From: Nocardioides sp. YR527
GTDB taxonomy: Bacteria > Actinomycetota > Actinomycetes > Propionibacteriales > Nocardioidaceae
Assembly (NCBI RefSeq): GCF_900101045.1
Contig: NZ_FNFN01000014.1
Location: 1-64,000 of the forward strand
Direction: 5' to 3'
Length of the DNA stretch: 64,000 nucleotides
The notes under the pieces are model-generated. The model had not been told where the DNA came from. It did not search any database and was given only the letters and a program-made list of their open reading frames with translations. The translations under genes and the position numbers were made by a program. Positions 1 through 8,332 of the stretch are shown piece by piece (position 1 is the stretch's first letter; each line of letters starts with the position of its first letter).

Positions 1-408
1 GTCTCGGAGGCCCGCCAGATACGGGCTATTACTTACCCTCGCAGCTCAGCGTGCACGCCCCTGGATCCCCTGGAATACCCCACACCCGATATCTCTCGGA
101 TGGATAGGGCACGCCTCTTTCGAGGTGGTCGGCCTTCACATTTACGCCTGCGCCGAGCCTACCACACAAAGCAAAACCAGTGAACCCAATCAGGGACAGG
201 TATCCCAACCAAAGCCCAGACCGCTGCTGGAAGGCGCGCAAGACAGGTAAATGGCACCCAACCCGGACCCCCTGGTTCGAAATCTCCCAACCCAGACAAC
301 GTATTGGCCCCACCCGCGCTGGAAGTCCGCACGAGACCAACGGACACACGTCCGCTCCCCCAGCGACCCCCGGAAAGGCGCAACCGAACCCGCTACCCTC
401 TGTCACCG
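1..408. other. left-edge stretch without a supported gene
   Basis: I see no convincing gene here. Open frames exist on both strands, including a 125-codon minus-strand frame over 29-406, but none shows a recognisable domain, a good ribosome binding site or actinobacterial codon bias. The composition looks less GC-rich at third positions than the genes that follow. It could be intergenic DNA or the decayed edge of a gene lying outside the window. Confidence 0.4.
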
Positions 409-1017
409 ATGACCATGACCGAGATCGGCGCAGCCTACGACAGCCGCGCAGCTGAGTACATCGACCTGTTCGGAACGATCGACCAGCTCGCCGAGCGCGA
501 CCGAGAGACGATCACCACCTGGCGAGACACCACGTCCGGCCGTCTCCTGGACGCCGGCTGCGGCCCTGGGCTCTGGAGCCAGGAGCTCACCACGAACGGC
601 GTACGCGAGGTGGTCGGCCTCGATGCCTCGGCCGAGTTCGTCACCGCCGCACGAGCGCGATATCGAGACGCCAGCTTCCAGCGAGCGGACCTCGCCGCGC
701 TCCCGCTGGGCGACCGCTCGATCGGCGGCATCCTGGCGTGGTATTCGATCATCCACACCCCACCAGCCGACCTGCCTGCGATCCTGGGCGAGTTCGCCCG
801 CGTGCTCGCGCCTGGCGGATCCGCGCTGATCGGCTTCTTCGACGGCGAGCCCGGCGAGGCGTTCGACCACGCGGTCCACACCGCCTACTACTGGTCGCCT
901 GGGGCCCTCGGCGACCTGCTCGCACCGCACGGGTTCACCGTCGCGCAGGCGAGGACACGCCAGGACCCGGGTGCGCGCCGCCGCCAGGGTGATCTGGTGG
1001 CGACGCGCACGGAGTGA
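409..1017 (+). CDS. class I SAM-dependent methyltransferase
   Basis: A 202-residue cytoplasmic methyltransferase of the Methyltransf_11/25 type. Motif I is clear (DAGCGPG, about residues 48-54), followed by the acidic residue of motif II (GLDAS) that should bind the SAM ribose. The frame is open further upstream, but homology-like sequence begins at the ATG at 409 or the second ATG at 415; I chose 409. The substrate cannot be told from sequence. The gene stands alone, and its stop lies 14 bases from the end of the convergent riboflavin operon, so the two may share a termination region. The fold is confident; the biological role is unknown. Confidence 0.8.
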   Translation: MTMTEIGAAYDSRAAEYIDLFGTIDQLAERDRETITTWRDTTSGRLLDAGCGPGLWSQELTTNGVREVVGLDASAEFVTAARARYRDASFQRADLAALPLGDRSIGGILAWYSIIHTPPADLPAILGEFARVLAPGGSALIGFFDGEPGEAFDHAVHTAYYWSPGALGDLLAPHGFTVAQARTRQDPGARRRQGDLVATRTE

Positions 1018-1031
1018 CCTGTCGGTGCGCC

Positions 1032-1514
1032 TCAGTAGTGGCGTACGCAGTCGCGCAGGGTGAGCGCGGTCTCCATGGCCGCCGCGGCGGCCTCGTAGCC
1101 CTTGTCCTCGCTGGACCCCTCGAGCCCGGCCCGGTCGAGCGCCTGCTCCTCGTTGTCACAGGTCAGCAGACCGAAACCGACCGGAACCACGTGGTCGATC
1201 GCGACCCGGTTCAGCCCGTCGGTCGCGGCCGAGCAGACGTAGTCGAAGTGCGGGGTGCCGCCGCGGATGACGACACCCAGCGCGACGATGGCGTCGTAGC
1301 CCGACTTGGCGAGCGCGGCCGCGGCGACCGGGAGCTCGAAGGCGCCCGGGACCCGGACGACGGTCAGGCCGCCGACGGCGGCGTCCTTCAATGCCCGCTC
1401 GGCGCCGTTCAGCAGGCCGGCCATGACCTCGTCGTGCCAGCGCGCGGCCACGACGGCGACCCGCAGGTCGCTCGCGTCGACGACCTCGGGGGCCGGGGCT
1501 CCCTTGCCACTCAT
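1032..1514 (-). CDS. ribH: 6,7-dimethyl-8-ribityllumazine synthase
   Basis: The 160-residue RibH condenses 5-amino-6-ribitylaminouracil with 3,4-dihydroxy-2-butanone 4-phosphate, the penultimate step of riboflavin synthesis. Family signatures are visible: GAFELP (57-62), the GTPHFDYV segment with the catalytic histidine (86-93) and GLLTCDNEEQA (about 115-125). Length is normal for the icosahedral or pentameric family. The ATG overlaps the TGA of ribBA by four bases (ATGA), so translation is probably coupled. It is the last gene of the ribD-ribE-ribBA-ribH operon and should follow the FMN riboswitch control seen upstream of ribD. Confidence 0.97.
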   Translation of the reverse strand: MSGKGAPAPEVVDASDLRVAVVAARWHDEVMAGLLNGAERALKDAAVGGLTVVRVPGAFELPVAAAALAKSGYDAIVALGVVIRGGTPHFDYVCSAATDGLNRVAIDHVVPVGFGLLTCDNEEQALDRAGLEGSSEDKGYEAAAAAMETALTLRDCVRHY

Positions 1515-2794
1515 CGGTTCTCCTCATTCAGATCGCGCCCGGACAGATCGGGCAGCGCGTGACCCATCCGGTCACGCTTGGTCAGCAGGTAGGCGAGGTT
1601 GTGCTCGTTGGGGCGCGGGGTCAGCGGCACCCGCTCGGCGACCTCGACACCGTACGCCTCGAGGTGGCTCACCTTCTCGGGGTTGTTGGTCAGCAGGCGC
1701 ACCGAGTCGACCTTGAGGTCACGCAGGATCTGCGAGGCGGCGCCGTAGTGGCGCGCGTCGGCAGGCAGTCCGAGGTCGAGGTTGGCGTCGACCGTGTCGC
1801 GACCGCCGTCCTGGAGCTGGTAGGCCTGCAGCTTGGCGAGCAGCCCGATCCCGCGGCCCTCGTGCCCGCGCAGGTAGACCACCACACCGCAGCCCGCCTC
1901 CGCGATCCGCGAGAGAGCCTCGCGCAGCTGCGGCCCGCAGTCGCAGCGCCGCGACCCGAAGACGTCCCCGGTCAGGCACTCCGAGTGCACGCGCGCGAGC
2001 ACCGGGTCGCATCCGGCGATGTCGCCGTAGACCAGCGCGACGTGCTCGACCTGGTCGTCGATGGTGCGATAGCCGTACGCGGTGAAGTCACCGAACTCGG
2101 TGGGCAGCCGGGTCGACGCCTTGCGCTCGACCAGCACCTCCGTACGCCGCCGGTAGGTGACCAGGTCGGCGATCGAGATCATCGCCAGACCGTGCTCGTC
2201 GGCGAACTCCCGCAGCTGCGGGGCGCGCTGCATGGTGCCGTCGTCGTTGACCAGCTCGACCAGCGCACCGGCAGGCTCCAGCCCGGCCAGCCGGGTCAGG
2301 TCGACCGCAGCCTCGGTGTGGCCGACCCGCACCAGCACTCCGCCCTCGCGTGCCCGCAGCGGGAAGACGTGCCCCGGCCGGGTCAGGTCCCCGGCCCCGG
2401 AGTGAGGCCCGGCGAGCAGCCGGGTCGTGAGCGCCCGGTCGGCGGCCGAGATGCCGGTCGAGACGCCCTCGCGGGCGTCGACCGAGACCGCGTACGCCGT
2501 CTGCTTGCGGTCCTCGTTGACACGAGTCATCGGCGGCAGGTCGAGGGCGTCGAGCCGCTCGCCCGGCAGCGCCACGCAGATCACGCCGGAGGACCAGCGG
2601 ATCGCGAACGCCATCACCTCAGGGGTCGCCAGCTCGGCGGAGAAGATCAGGTCTCCCTCGTTCTCCCGGTCCTCGTCGTCGACGACCACGACCGGCTTCC
2701 CGGCCGCCAGGTCGGCGATCGCGTTCTCGACCGGATCCAGCCGGACCCCCACGTACTGCTCGGTGCTCTCGATACTGCTGTGCTCGATGTTCAC
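1511..2794 (-). CDS. ribBA: bifunctional DHBP synthase / GTP cyclohydrolase II
   Basis: A 427-residue fusion supplying both precursors of the lumazine ring. The N-terminal half (about 20-220) is 3,4-dihydroxy-2-butanone 4-phosphate synthase, with the acidic DDEDRENEGDL motif at 39-49 and RPGHVFPL at about 139. The C-terminal half is GTP cyclohydrolase II, with the zinc cysteines C273, C284 and C286 (SECLTGDVFGSRRCDC). Both active-site signatures are intact, so both activities are expected. The start is a GTG overlapping the ribE stop by four bases and preceded by GGGAGGGG. Third gene of the riboflavin operon. Confidence 0.97.
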   Translation of the reverse strand: MNIEHSSIESTEQYVGVRLDPVENAIADLAAGKPVVVVDDEDRENEGDLIFSAELATPEVMAFAIRWSSGVICVALPGERLDALDLPPMTRVNEDRKQTAYAVSVDAREGVSTGISAADRALTTRLLAGPHSGAGDLTRPGHVFPLRAREGGVLVRVGHTEAAVDLTRLAGLEPAGALVELVNDDGTMQRAPQLREFADEHGLAMISIADLVTYRRRTEVLVERKASTRLPTEFGDFTAYGYRTIDDQVEHVALVYGDIAGCDPVLARVHSECLTGDVFGSRRCDCGPQLREALSRIAEAGCGVVVYLRGHEGRGIGLLAKLQAYQLQDGGRDTVDANLDLGLPADARHYGAASQILRDLKVDSVRLLTNNPEKVSHLEAYGVEVAERVPLTPRPNEHNLAYLLTKRDRMGHALPDLSGRDLNEENR

Positions 2795-3387
2795 GGCCGA
2801 ACCCCTCCCAGAAGCTTCTCGACGTGCTTGGCGATGATGTCGGTCTCGAGGTTGACCTCGTCGCCGACGGCCCGGAACCCCAGCGAGGTACGCGCCAGGG
2901 TCTCGGGGATGAGGCTGACCGTGAACGACTCGTCGCTCACCGAGACGACGGTGAGGCTGATCCCGTCGACCGCGATCGAGCCCTTCTCGACGACATAGCG
3001 AGCCAGCTCCGGATCCAGGGAGATCGTGACGACCTCCCAGTGCTCGCTGGGCTCACGCGAGACGACCCGCCCGACTCCGTCGACGTGCCCCTGGACGATG
3101 TGGCCACCGAGCCGCGTGGTCGGCGTGACCGCGCGCTCCAGGTTGACCTGGTCGCCGACCGAGATCGCGTGCAGGCTGGTCCGCTTGAGCGTCTCCAGCA
3201 TCACGTCCGCCGTCCACTCGCCCGGCCCCAGCGTGGCCACGGTCAGGCAGCAGCCGTTGACCGCGATGGAGGCTCCCAGCTCGGCGTCCGACAGCACGGT
3301 GGCCGCGGAGATGGTCAGGCGTACGGCGTCGCCCTGGTCCTCGATCCCGGCGACGGTGCCGAGCTCCTCAACAATCCCGGTGAACAT
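2791..3387 (-). CDS. ribE: riboflavin synthase, alpha subunit
   Basis: A 198-residue riboflavin synthase (called ribE or ribC depending on organism) that dismutates two lumazine molecules to riboflavin. It starts with the family hallmark MFTGIVEELG and contains two tandem lumazine-binding beta-barrels, the second beginning around residue 97. The frame is open far upstream, but the ATG at 3387 is certain from this N-terminus. Its A is the last base of the ribD stop codon (TGATG), a one-base overlap typical of translational coupling. Acts in the cytosol within the rib operon. Confidence 0.96.
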   Translation of the reverse strand: MFTGIVEELGTVAGIEDQGDAVRLTISAATVLSDAELGASIAVNGCCLTVATLGPGEWTADVMLETLKRTSLHAISVGDQVNLERAVTPTTRLGGHIVQGHVDGVGRVVSREPSEHWEVVTISLDPELARYVVEKGSIAVDGISLTVVSVSDESFTVSLIPETLARTSLGFRAVGDEVNLETDIIAKHVEKLLGGVRP

Positions 3388-4454
3388 CACTGCTCCCCTT
3401 TCTGTGGTTCCAGAATGAACCTCACGTTCGGCTCCTCGCCTGGAGCAGCCGGTGCGAGCACGTCGACAGAGCGCACCCGCGGCCGGAAGGCGTCGGAGAT
3501 GGTGGTGATCTTGAGGTCGGCGACGGCCGAGCGGCCCGCGCCGAGCAGGAACGGGGCGACGTAGACGACGATCTCGTCCACGAGGCCCGCGTCCAGGAAG
3601 GCCGCGGCCAGCGTCGGCCCGCCCTCGAGAAAGACATGGCGGCGCTCCCGCTCCCACAGCTCGGCCAGCGCCGAGTGCGGGTCGCGGGTGCGGAGATGAA
3701 GAGAAGGAGCCTGGGCGTCGAAGATCCGGCGGTCCGCGGGGACGTCGCGCTCGCCCATGACGGCCCGCAGAGGCTGTACGCCGACCGGCCGGTCCTCCAG
3801 GTCACGGACCGTCAGCGCGGGGTCGTCGACCTCGACCGTGTTGGTCCCGACCAGCATGGTGTCGCTCAGCGCCCGCAGCTTGTGGGTGTCGAGTCGCGCG
3901 GCGCGCGAGGAGACCCAGCGCGAGGTGCCGTCGGCGGCGGCGCTGCGCCCGTCGAGGGTGGTGGCGAACTTCCAGGTGACGTAGGGGCGCTGCAGCTCGG
4001 CCGCGCGGGTCCAGACCCGGTTGAGGTCGCGGGACTCCGCGACGTACAGGCCCTGCTCGACGTCGATCCCCGCCTCCTTCAACCGCTCCGCTCCCCCGGC
4101 AGCGACCGGGTTGGGGTCGGCCTGGGCGTAGACGACGCGAGCGACGCCGGCGTCGATCAGCGCCTGCGAGCACGGGCCGGTGCGGCCGGTGTGGTTGCAC
4201 GGCTCGAGCGTGACCACAGCGGTCGCCCCACGCGCGGCCTCCCCGGCCTTCGCCAGGGCGTCGACCTCGGCGTGCGCCGTCCCGGGCCCCCGGTGGAACC
4301 CCTCGGCGATCATCGACCCCTCCGCCCCCAGGAGTACGCAGCCCACCCGAGGGTTCGGATAGGTGGCAGGCCCCGGGGCACCGATCGCAGCGGCCAGATC
4401 CAGGGCGCGACGCATCGCCCCCGGCTCCGGGTCACGCTGGTCCAAGCACTTCAT
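3387..4454 (-). CDS. ribD: diaminohydroxyphosphoribosylaminopyrimidine deaminase / uracil reductase
   Basis: A 355-residue bifunctional enzyme for the second and third steps of riboflavin synthesis. The N-terminal cytidine-deaminase-like domain (about 12-150) carries the zinc ligands in AHAEVDAL and EPCNHTGRTGPC. The C-terminal half is the NADPH-dependent RibD_C reductase (about 155-350). The ATG at 4454 is supported by GAGGGG a few bases upstream; an internal methionine at 4415 is a weaker alternative. First gene of the operon. Its leader holds an FMN riboswitch and a hairpin that appears able to hide this Shine-Dalgarno sequence. Confidence 0.95.
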   Translation of the reverse strand: MKCLDQRDPEPGAMRRALDLAAAIGAPGPATYPNPRVGCVLLGAEGSMIAEGFHRGPGTAHAEVDALAKAGEAARGATAVVTLEPCNHTGRTGPCSQALIDAGVARVVYAQADPNPVAAGGAERLKEAGIDVEQGLYVAESRDLNRVWTRAAELQRPYVTWKFATTLDGRSAAADGTSRWVSSRAARLDTHKLRALSDTMLVGTNTVEVDDPALTVRDLEDRPVGVQPLRAVMGERDVPADRRIFDAQAPSLHLRTRDPHSALAELWERERRHVFLEGGPTLAAAFLDAGLVDEIVVYVAPFLLGAGRSAVADLKITTISDAFRPRVRSVDVLAPAAPGEEPNVRFILEPQKGEQ

Positions 4455-4459
4455 CTGAT

Positions 4460-4490
4460 CCCCTCTGGTCCGTCTCGCGGACTCCGGGGG
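4460..4490 (-). promoter_or_regulatory. putative SD-sequestering hairpin before ribD
   Basis: On the minus strand GTCCG and CGGAC (4482-4478 and 4472-4468) form a stem with a 5-base loop. Outside this, a CCCC run can pair with the GGGG of the ribD Shine-Dalgarno sequence. This would close the ribosome binding site when FMN is bound, the usual translational expression platform in actinobacteria. The pairing was found by eye and no energy was computed. Confidence 0.45.
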
Positions 4491-4512
4491 TCAGGCTCGA
4501 TACATCGCGCCG

Positions 4513-4532
4513 CACCCTGTCGAATCAGGGTG
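4513..4532 (-). promoter_or_regulatory. 7-bp hairpin between aptamer and ribD
   Basis: A perfect stem CACCCTG/CAGGGTG with a six-base loop lies between the FMN aptamer and the SD-blocking hairpin. It lacks a following U-run, so it is not a classical terminator. It may be part of the riboswitch expression platform or simply a spacer helix. Confidence 0.4.
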
Positions 4533-4550
4533 GTCACGACGAATCGGGCT

Positions 4551-4695
4551 GCGTGCGTCTTCCCATCCGGACTTTAACCGTCGGTCCAGGAGTTTCACCT
4601 GGTCAACCGATGACTGGCTGTCATCGGGTCGCGGACTTCTGAACTTTCGTCCAGTCACCGCCGGCTCGGAATTTCACCGACCCCAGAGCACGCGA
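4551..4695 (-). promoter_or_regulatory. FMN riboswitch (RFN element)
   Basis: Read on the minus strand, this segment contains the conserved RFN blocks in order: GGTCGGTGAAATTCCGA, CCGGCGGTGACTGGACG, CAGAAGTCCGCGACCCGAT, ACCAGGTGAAACTCCTGGAC and CGGTTAAAGTCCGGATGGGA. The six-helix junction is complete by inspection. The element lies about 100 bases upstream of ribD and should bind FMN and reduce expression of the whole rib operon. The boundaries are approximate because the P1 helix is not sharply defined. Confidence 0.95.
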
Positions 4696-4719
4696 GCACA
4701 AGCTCGTCTACGACCAAGT

Positions 4720-4737
4720 GTGCCACACGAGTGGCAC
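4720..4737 (-). terminator. possible terminator hairpin after rpe
   Basis: A perfect 7-bp stem (GTGCCAC/GTGGCAC, 4-base loop) lies 10 bases beyond the rpe stop. No strong U-tract follows, so it is a weak or Rho-assisted terminator candidate separating rpe from the riboswitch leader. Confidence 0.35.
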
Positions 4738-4746
4738 GACACCTGA

Positions 4747-5424
4747 TCAGGCGTCGAAGGCTGAGACGGCCTTGTCCCGCAGCGCGTTGATCATCGCGTC
4801 CGGGTCGTCGGCCGAGTAGACGGCGGAGCCGGCGACGAAGACGTCGGCACCGGCCTCGGCGCAGCGCTCGATGGTCTCCAGCGAGACGCCACCGTCGACC
4901 TGAAGCCAGGTCTCGACACCGTGCTTGTCCATCATCGACCGCGCCCGGCGAATCTTGGGCAGCACCAGATCGAGGAACTTCTGCCCGCCGAAACCGGGCT
5001 CGACGGTCATCAGCAGCACCATGTCGAGCTCGGCCAGCATGTCCTCGTACGGCTCGATCGGGGTCGCCGGCTTGAGCGCCATCGAGGCGCGGGCTCCCTT
5101 GGCGCGGATCTCGCGGGCCAACCGGACCGGGGCCTTGGTGGCTTCGACATGGAAGGTCACCGAGCCGCAGCCGGCCTCGACATAGGCCGGCGCCTCGCGG
5201 TCGGCGTTCTCGATCATCAGGTGGGCGTCGAGCGGCACCGACGTGGACCGCGCGATCGCCTCGACCATCGTCGGACCGAAGGTCAGGTTGGGCACGAAGT
5301 GGTTGTCCATCACGTCGACGTGGATCCAGTCGGCGCTGGGGATCCGGGCGACCTCGGCCCCGAGGGCGGCGAAGTCGGCGTTGAGGATGGACGGAGTGAT
5401 CTGGATGTGGCCCACGGAAGGCAC
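4747..5424 (-). CDS. rpe: ribulose-phosphate 3-epimerase
   Basis: A 225-residue TIM-barrel enzyme interconverting ribulose 5-phosphate and xylulose 5-phosphate in the pentose phosphate pathway. Signatures include the N-terminal ITPSILNADF, the metal- and substrate-binding HVDVMDNHFVPN, HLMIENAD, the VEPGFGGQKF loop and QVDGGV near the C-terminus. The start is a GTG; 5424 gives the longest form, and a second GTG at 5415 (four codons in) has a better-placed AGGG. It precedes the rib leader in the same direction and could supply ribulose 5-phosphate, a RibB substrate, so co-location is logical. Confidence 0.95.
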   Translation of the reverse strand: MPSVGHIQITPSILNADFAALGAEVARIPSADWIHVDVMDNHFVPNLTFGPTMVEAIARSTSVPLDAHLMIENADREAPAYVEAGCGSVTFHVEATKAPVRLAREIRAKGARASMALKPATPIEPYEDMLAELDMVLLMTVEPGFGGQKFLDLVLPKIRRARSMMDKHGVETWLQVDGGVSLETIERCAEAGADVFVAGSAVYSADDPDAMINALRDKAVSAFDA

Positions 5425-5443
5425 CCTAGATGACCCCGAGCGC

Positions 5444-6085
5444 TCAGAGGGCAGCCAGGTCTGCGTACGTCATTCCCTCGAGCGTGTCGCGGAAGACCCG
5501 GCGCTCGCCGGGGGCGACGGGGACATGGTTCTCAACGACCAGGACCGTGCATCCGGCGGCCTCGGCGGAGCGGGCTCCGGTGTTGGAGTCCTCCACCGCG
5601 ATGGTGTCCTCGGCCGCGACGCCGAGAGCGGCGGCCGCGGTGAGGTAGGGCTCGGGGTGGGGCTTGCCGTTGCGCACCATGTCCCCGGTGACGATCACCT
5701 TGAAGGTGCCCTCGGGAAGCTGCTGGAGGATGGGGCCGACGAACCGGGCGTACGACATCGTCACCAGCGCGCACGGCACACCCTGCTCGAACAGGTCGGT
5801 GAGCAGCTCGCGCGCTCCCGGGCGCCACGGCACCTCGCGCTCGACCTGTTCGACCACGCCGTCCAGGAGCATCTCGACGATCTCCTCGGGCTCGTGCGGA
5901 AGGCCCATCCCCTCCTTGACCAGCCGAGCCGACTCGATCAGCGCGTTGCCGACCAGCTCCATCGCCTGCTCCTCGGACCACGTCGTTCCGAAGCGCTCTG
6001 CGATCGCGTACTCCGCCGCGATCCAGTAGGGCTCGGTGTCGACCAGGGTGCCGTCCATGTCCATGAGAACAGCCGCGGGTTTCAT
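5444..6085 (-). CDS. HAD-superfamily hydrolase (beta-phosphoglucomutase-like)
   Basis: A 213-residue HAD subfamily IA phosphatase. Motif I is DMDGTLVDTE close to the N-terminus, motif II is in VTMSY, and motif III and IV fall in GKPHPEPY and VEDSNTGARSAEAAG. A helical cap lies between motifs I and II, as in beta-phosphoglucomutase and phosphoglycolate phosphatase. The ATG at 6085 is set by the motif; the much longer frame upstream is an accident of GC content. The substrate cannot be assigned. It is read in the same direction as rpe, 19 bases upstream of it, and may be co-transcribed. Confidence 0.88.
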   Translation of the reverse strand: MKPAAVLMDMDGTLVDTEPYWIAAEYAIAERFGTTWSEEQAMELVGNALIESARLVKEGMGLPHEPEEIVEMLLDGVVEQVEREVPWRPGARELLTDLFEQGVPCALVTMSYARFVGPILQQLPEGTFKVIVTGDMVRNGKPHPEPYLTAAAALGVAAEDTIAVEDSNTGARSAEAAGCTVLVVENHVPVAPGERRVFRDTLEGMTYADLAAL

Positions 6086-6132
6086 GGCGGGAATCTTGCC
6101 ACAGCGTCTTTGCCCGAGCGCTTCCCGCCGCG

Positions 6133-7335
6133 TCAGCGGACGTACTCGTCGAAGGTGCGCTGGCCGAGGAACGGGGCGACGTGCTGGGCGAGGATGCCAA
6201 CCGGGACGGTCTCGCGCTTGAGGACGCCGTACTCCTCGGGCCAGCTGCCGTCGCGGGGTAGCTTGAAGGAGCCCATCAGCATGTCGATCACGGGCAGGTG
6301 GATGGCGTAGTTGCGATCCCAGTAGTCGAGGTGCCGGGCGTGGTGCCAGTGGTGGTAGCGGGGCAGGACGATCAGATATTCGAGAAAGCCGAACCGGATG
6401 CCGAGGTTGGCGTGCGCGACGACCGCCTGGATGCCGACGAGCACGGCATACGCGTTGACGACCGAGGTCGAGAAGCCCAGGAACAGCAGCGGCAGCAGCA
6501 CGATGCTGCGGGTCAGCACGGTCTCGACGAAGTGCACCCGCGAGCCGGCCAGCCAGTCGAGCTCGGGGCTGGAGTGGTGCACCGCGTGGAAGCGCCACAG
6601 CACCATGATCCGGTGGTAGCAGCGGTGCAGCACCGCCTGGGCGAGGTCGGCGAGGAACACCGCCAGCAGGAACGCCACCACGAACGGCAGGTCCTGGATC
6701 CACGCCTGCACGCCCGGCACCTTCACCGTCGAGACGACCAGCGACGTCGAGGTGGTGACCAGGATCAGGATGAGCTGAACGAGGACGTGGCTCATGAAGA
6801 AGTAGCCCGCGTCCGTGCGCCACCCGGGCCGGAAGACCGGCACCGGACGCCGGGCGAAGGCGTGCTCGAGCGGGATGAAGACCAGCGCGGAGAAGAAGAG
6901 GGCGAGCACGAACCAGTCGAGACCGAGCGAGAACGGAGTGTCCTCCACCGGGCCGTCGAACGGCACCTCGGTGCCGCCGAGCAGCACGGCGACGGTCGCC
7001 GTCCCCACGCCGACGAACGCCAGCCGCTTGTGCTGGTCGCGCAGCACCGCGATCGTGCCCGCGAAGAACGCGGTCGCGAGGCCGATCAGGAGCAGCGTAC
7101 GAGCGAAGTCCTCGGTGTAGACGGCGCGGAACTCGCGGCTGGTCAGCAGCTCGGGGAAGTGGAAGCAGAGCACCGTGGCCAGGCTCAGGACGCCCAGGAA
7201 GCACGAGGCGGCGGGCGCGAGCAGGTGGTGGCGCAGCAGGGCGAAGCGCGGCCGGCGCGGGGCGGCTTCGGTCCCGGATCGCGTCTCGACTTCGGTCTCG
7301 ACCTCGGTCTCGGTCGTGGGCATGGTCTCGGGCAT
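6133..7335 (-). CDS. sterol desaturase / fatty acid hydroxylase family protein
   Basis: A 400-residue integral membrane di-iron enzyme of the fatty-acid hydroxylase superfamily (PF04116). Several hydrophobic helices precede the histidine clusters HRCYHR, HAVHHS and HHWHH, which should bind the two irons and sit on the cytoplasmic face. The N-terminus starts with a low-complexity TETEVETEVET run encoded by a short DNA repeat around 7283-7315. The ATG at 7335 (or the second at 7323) is preferred over the open frame back to 7440. The lipid substrate is unknown; hydroxylation or desaturation of a membrane lipid or carotenoid is plausible. Confidence 0.85.
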   Translation of the reverse strand: MPETMPTTETEVETEVETRSGTEAAPRRPRFALLRHHLLAPAASCFLGVLSLATVLCFHFPELLTSREFRAVYTEDFARTLLLIGLATAFFAGTIAVLRDQHKRLAFVGVGTATVAVLLGGTEVPFDGPVEDTPFSLGLDWFVLALFFSALVFIPLEHAFARRPVPVFRPGWRTDAGYFFMSHVLVQLILILVTTSTSLVVSTVKVPGVQAWIQDLPFVVAFLLAVFLADLAQAVLHRCYHRIMVLWRFHAVHHSSPELDWLAGSRVHFVETVLTRSIVLLPLLFLGFSTSVVNAYAVLVGIQAVVAHANLGIRFGFLEYLIVLPRYHHWHHARHLDYWDRNYAIHLPVIDMLMGSFKLPRDGSWPEEYGVLKRETVPVGILAQHVAPFLGQRTFDEYVR

Positions 7336-7472
7336 GGCAGCAGTCTTGTCATTGCCCGCCGCCCGCGCCTGAGCCCACGTACTCAATCGATGCGTGCCCG
7401 TCGACGACGGCGCGTCGTGTCGACTCCCCCAGATCCGCACCGGGTCCGGAAATCTCTGCGAGACTTCGACGC

Positions 7473-8318
7473 ATGGGAAAGAGTGCGTCGCCGGACGCTG
7501 GGTTCTGGGAGCGCGCCGCCGCCTGGAAGGCCGTGCTCTTCATCGTGGCCTATCTCGCGTTCTACCTGGCCGTGGGCCAGCTCATCGGCCGGCTGTTCGG
7601 CGGCCAGATCAACGACGACGACGTGCTGGCCGACCCCTCCAGCATCGTGTTCGGGATCGCGCTCGCGATCGCCGTCGGTGCGATCGCGCTGCTGGTCTTC
7701 GCCGCCCGTGTCGGCTGGCTCAGCGCCATCTTCGGGCCACAGCCGATCCGTGGGCGGGCCTGGATGTGGATCGCGCCGGCCCTGATCGTGGCGGCCATCG
7801 TCGCGCACGTCATCGGGATCGACTGGGGCCGCTGGAGCGGAGGCCAGATCGCCGCGCTCGCCTTCGTCGGCCTCTGTGTGGGCCTCGCCGAGGAGATCGC
7901 GACCCGGGGCGTCGCGGTCAAGATCCTTCGCGACGCCGGGCACCCCGAGGTCTTCGTCGCCGTCGGGTCCTCGCTGCTGTTCGCGCTCATGCACACCGTG
8001 AACATCTTCTCGGGGATGGCGGCCACGACGGTCGCGGTCACGGTCGTCTACACGTTCGGGTTCGGCATGTGCATGTACCTCACCATGCGCGTCACCGGGA
8101 CCATCTGGGCGGCGATCGTGCTGCACGCCCTCACCGACCCGACGACGATCCTGGCCGCGGGCGGCCTCGACGAGGCCGGTGCCGGCCAGGGCGGTGGGGA
8201 GACCGCGATGATCGCCACGACGCTCACCGTCGTGCTGGTCGTGTTCGCGCTGGTCGCCGCCTTCCTCGTCCGCGGCAGGGTGTCGCCCTCCGCCCGGGCG
8301 GAGGTCCCCGGAGCCTGA
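7473..8318 (+). CDS. CPBP family intramembrane metalloprotease
   Basis: A 281-residue polytopic protein of the CAAX protease/bacteriocin-processing (CPBP, Abi) family. The three conserved motifs are present: AEEIATRG (glutamate pair), FALMH and LHALTD, within about eight hydrophobic segments. Such proteins act in the membrane, in prenyl-protein processing, bacteriocin self-immunity or regulated proteolysis; no substrate can be inferred here. It starts at an ATG and is divergent from the fatty-acid hydroxylase. Its end is 14 bases from the convergent acyl-CoA synthetase. Confidence 0.85.
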   Translation: MGKSASPDAGFWERAAAWKAVLFIVAYLAFYLAVGQLIGRLFGGQINDDDVLADPSSIVFGIALAIAVGAIALLVFAARVGWLSAIFGPQPIRGRAWMWIAPALIVAAIVAHVIGIDWGRWSGGQIAALAFVGLCVGLAEEIATRGVAVKILRDAGHPEVFVAVGSSLLFALMHTVNIFSGMAATTVAVTVVYTFGFGMCMYLTMRVTGTIWAAIVLHALTDPTTILAAGGLDEAGAGQGGGETAMIATTLTVVLVVFALVAAFLVRGRVSPSARAEVPGA

Positions 8319-8332
8319 CCTCTCCGGCGGAC

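Noticed and set aside
29..406. A 125-codon minus-strand frame at the left edge
   Set aside because: No recognisable domain, no good ribosome binding site, composition unlike the genes; overlapping frames on both strands look equally random.
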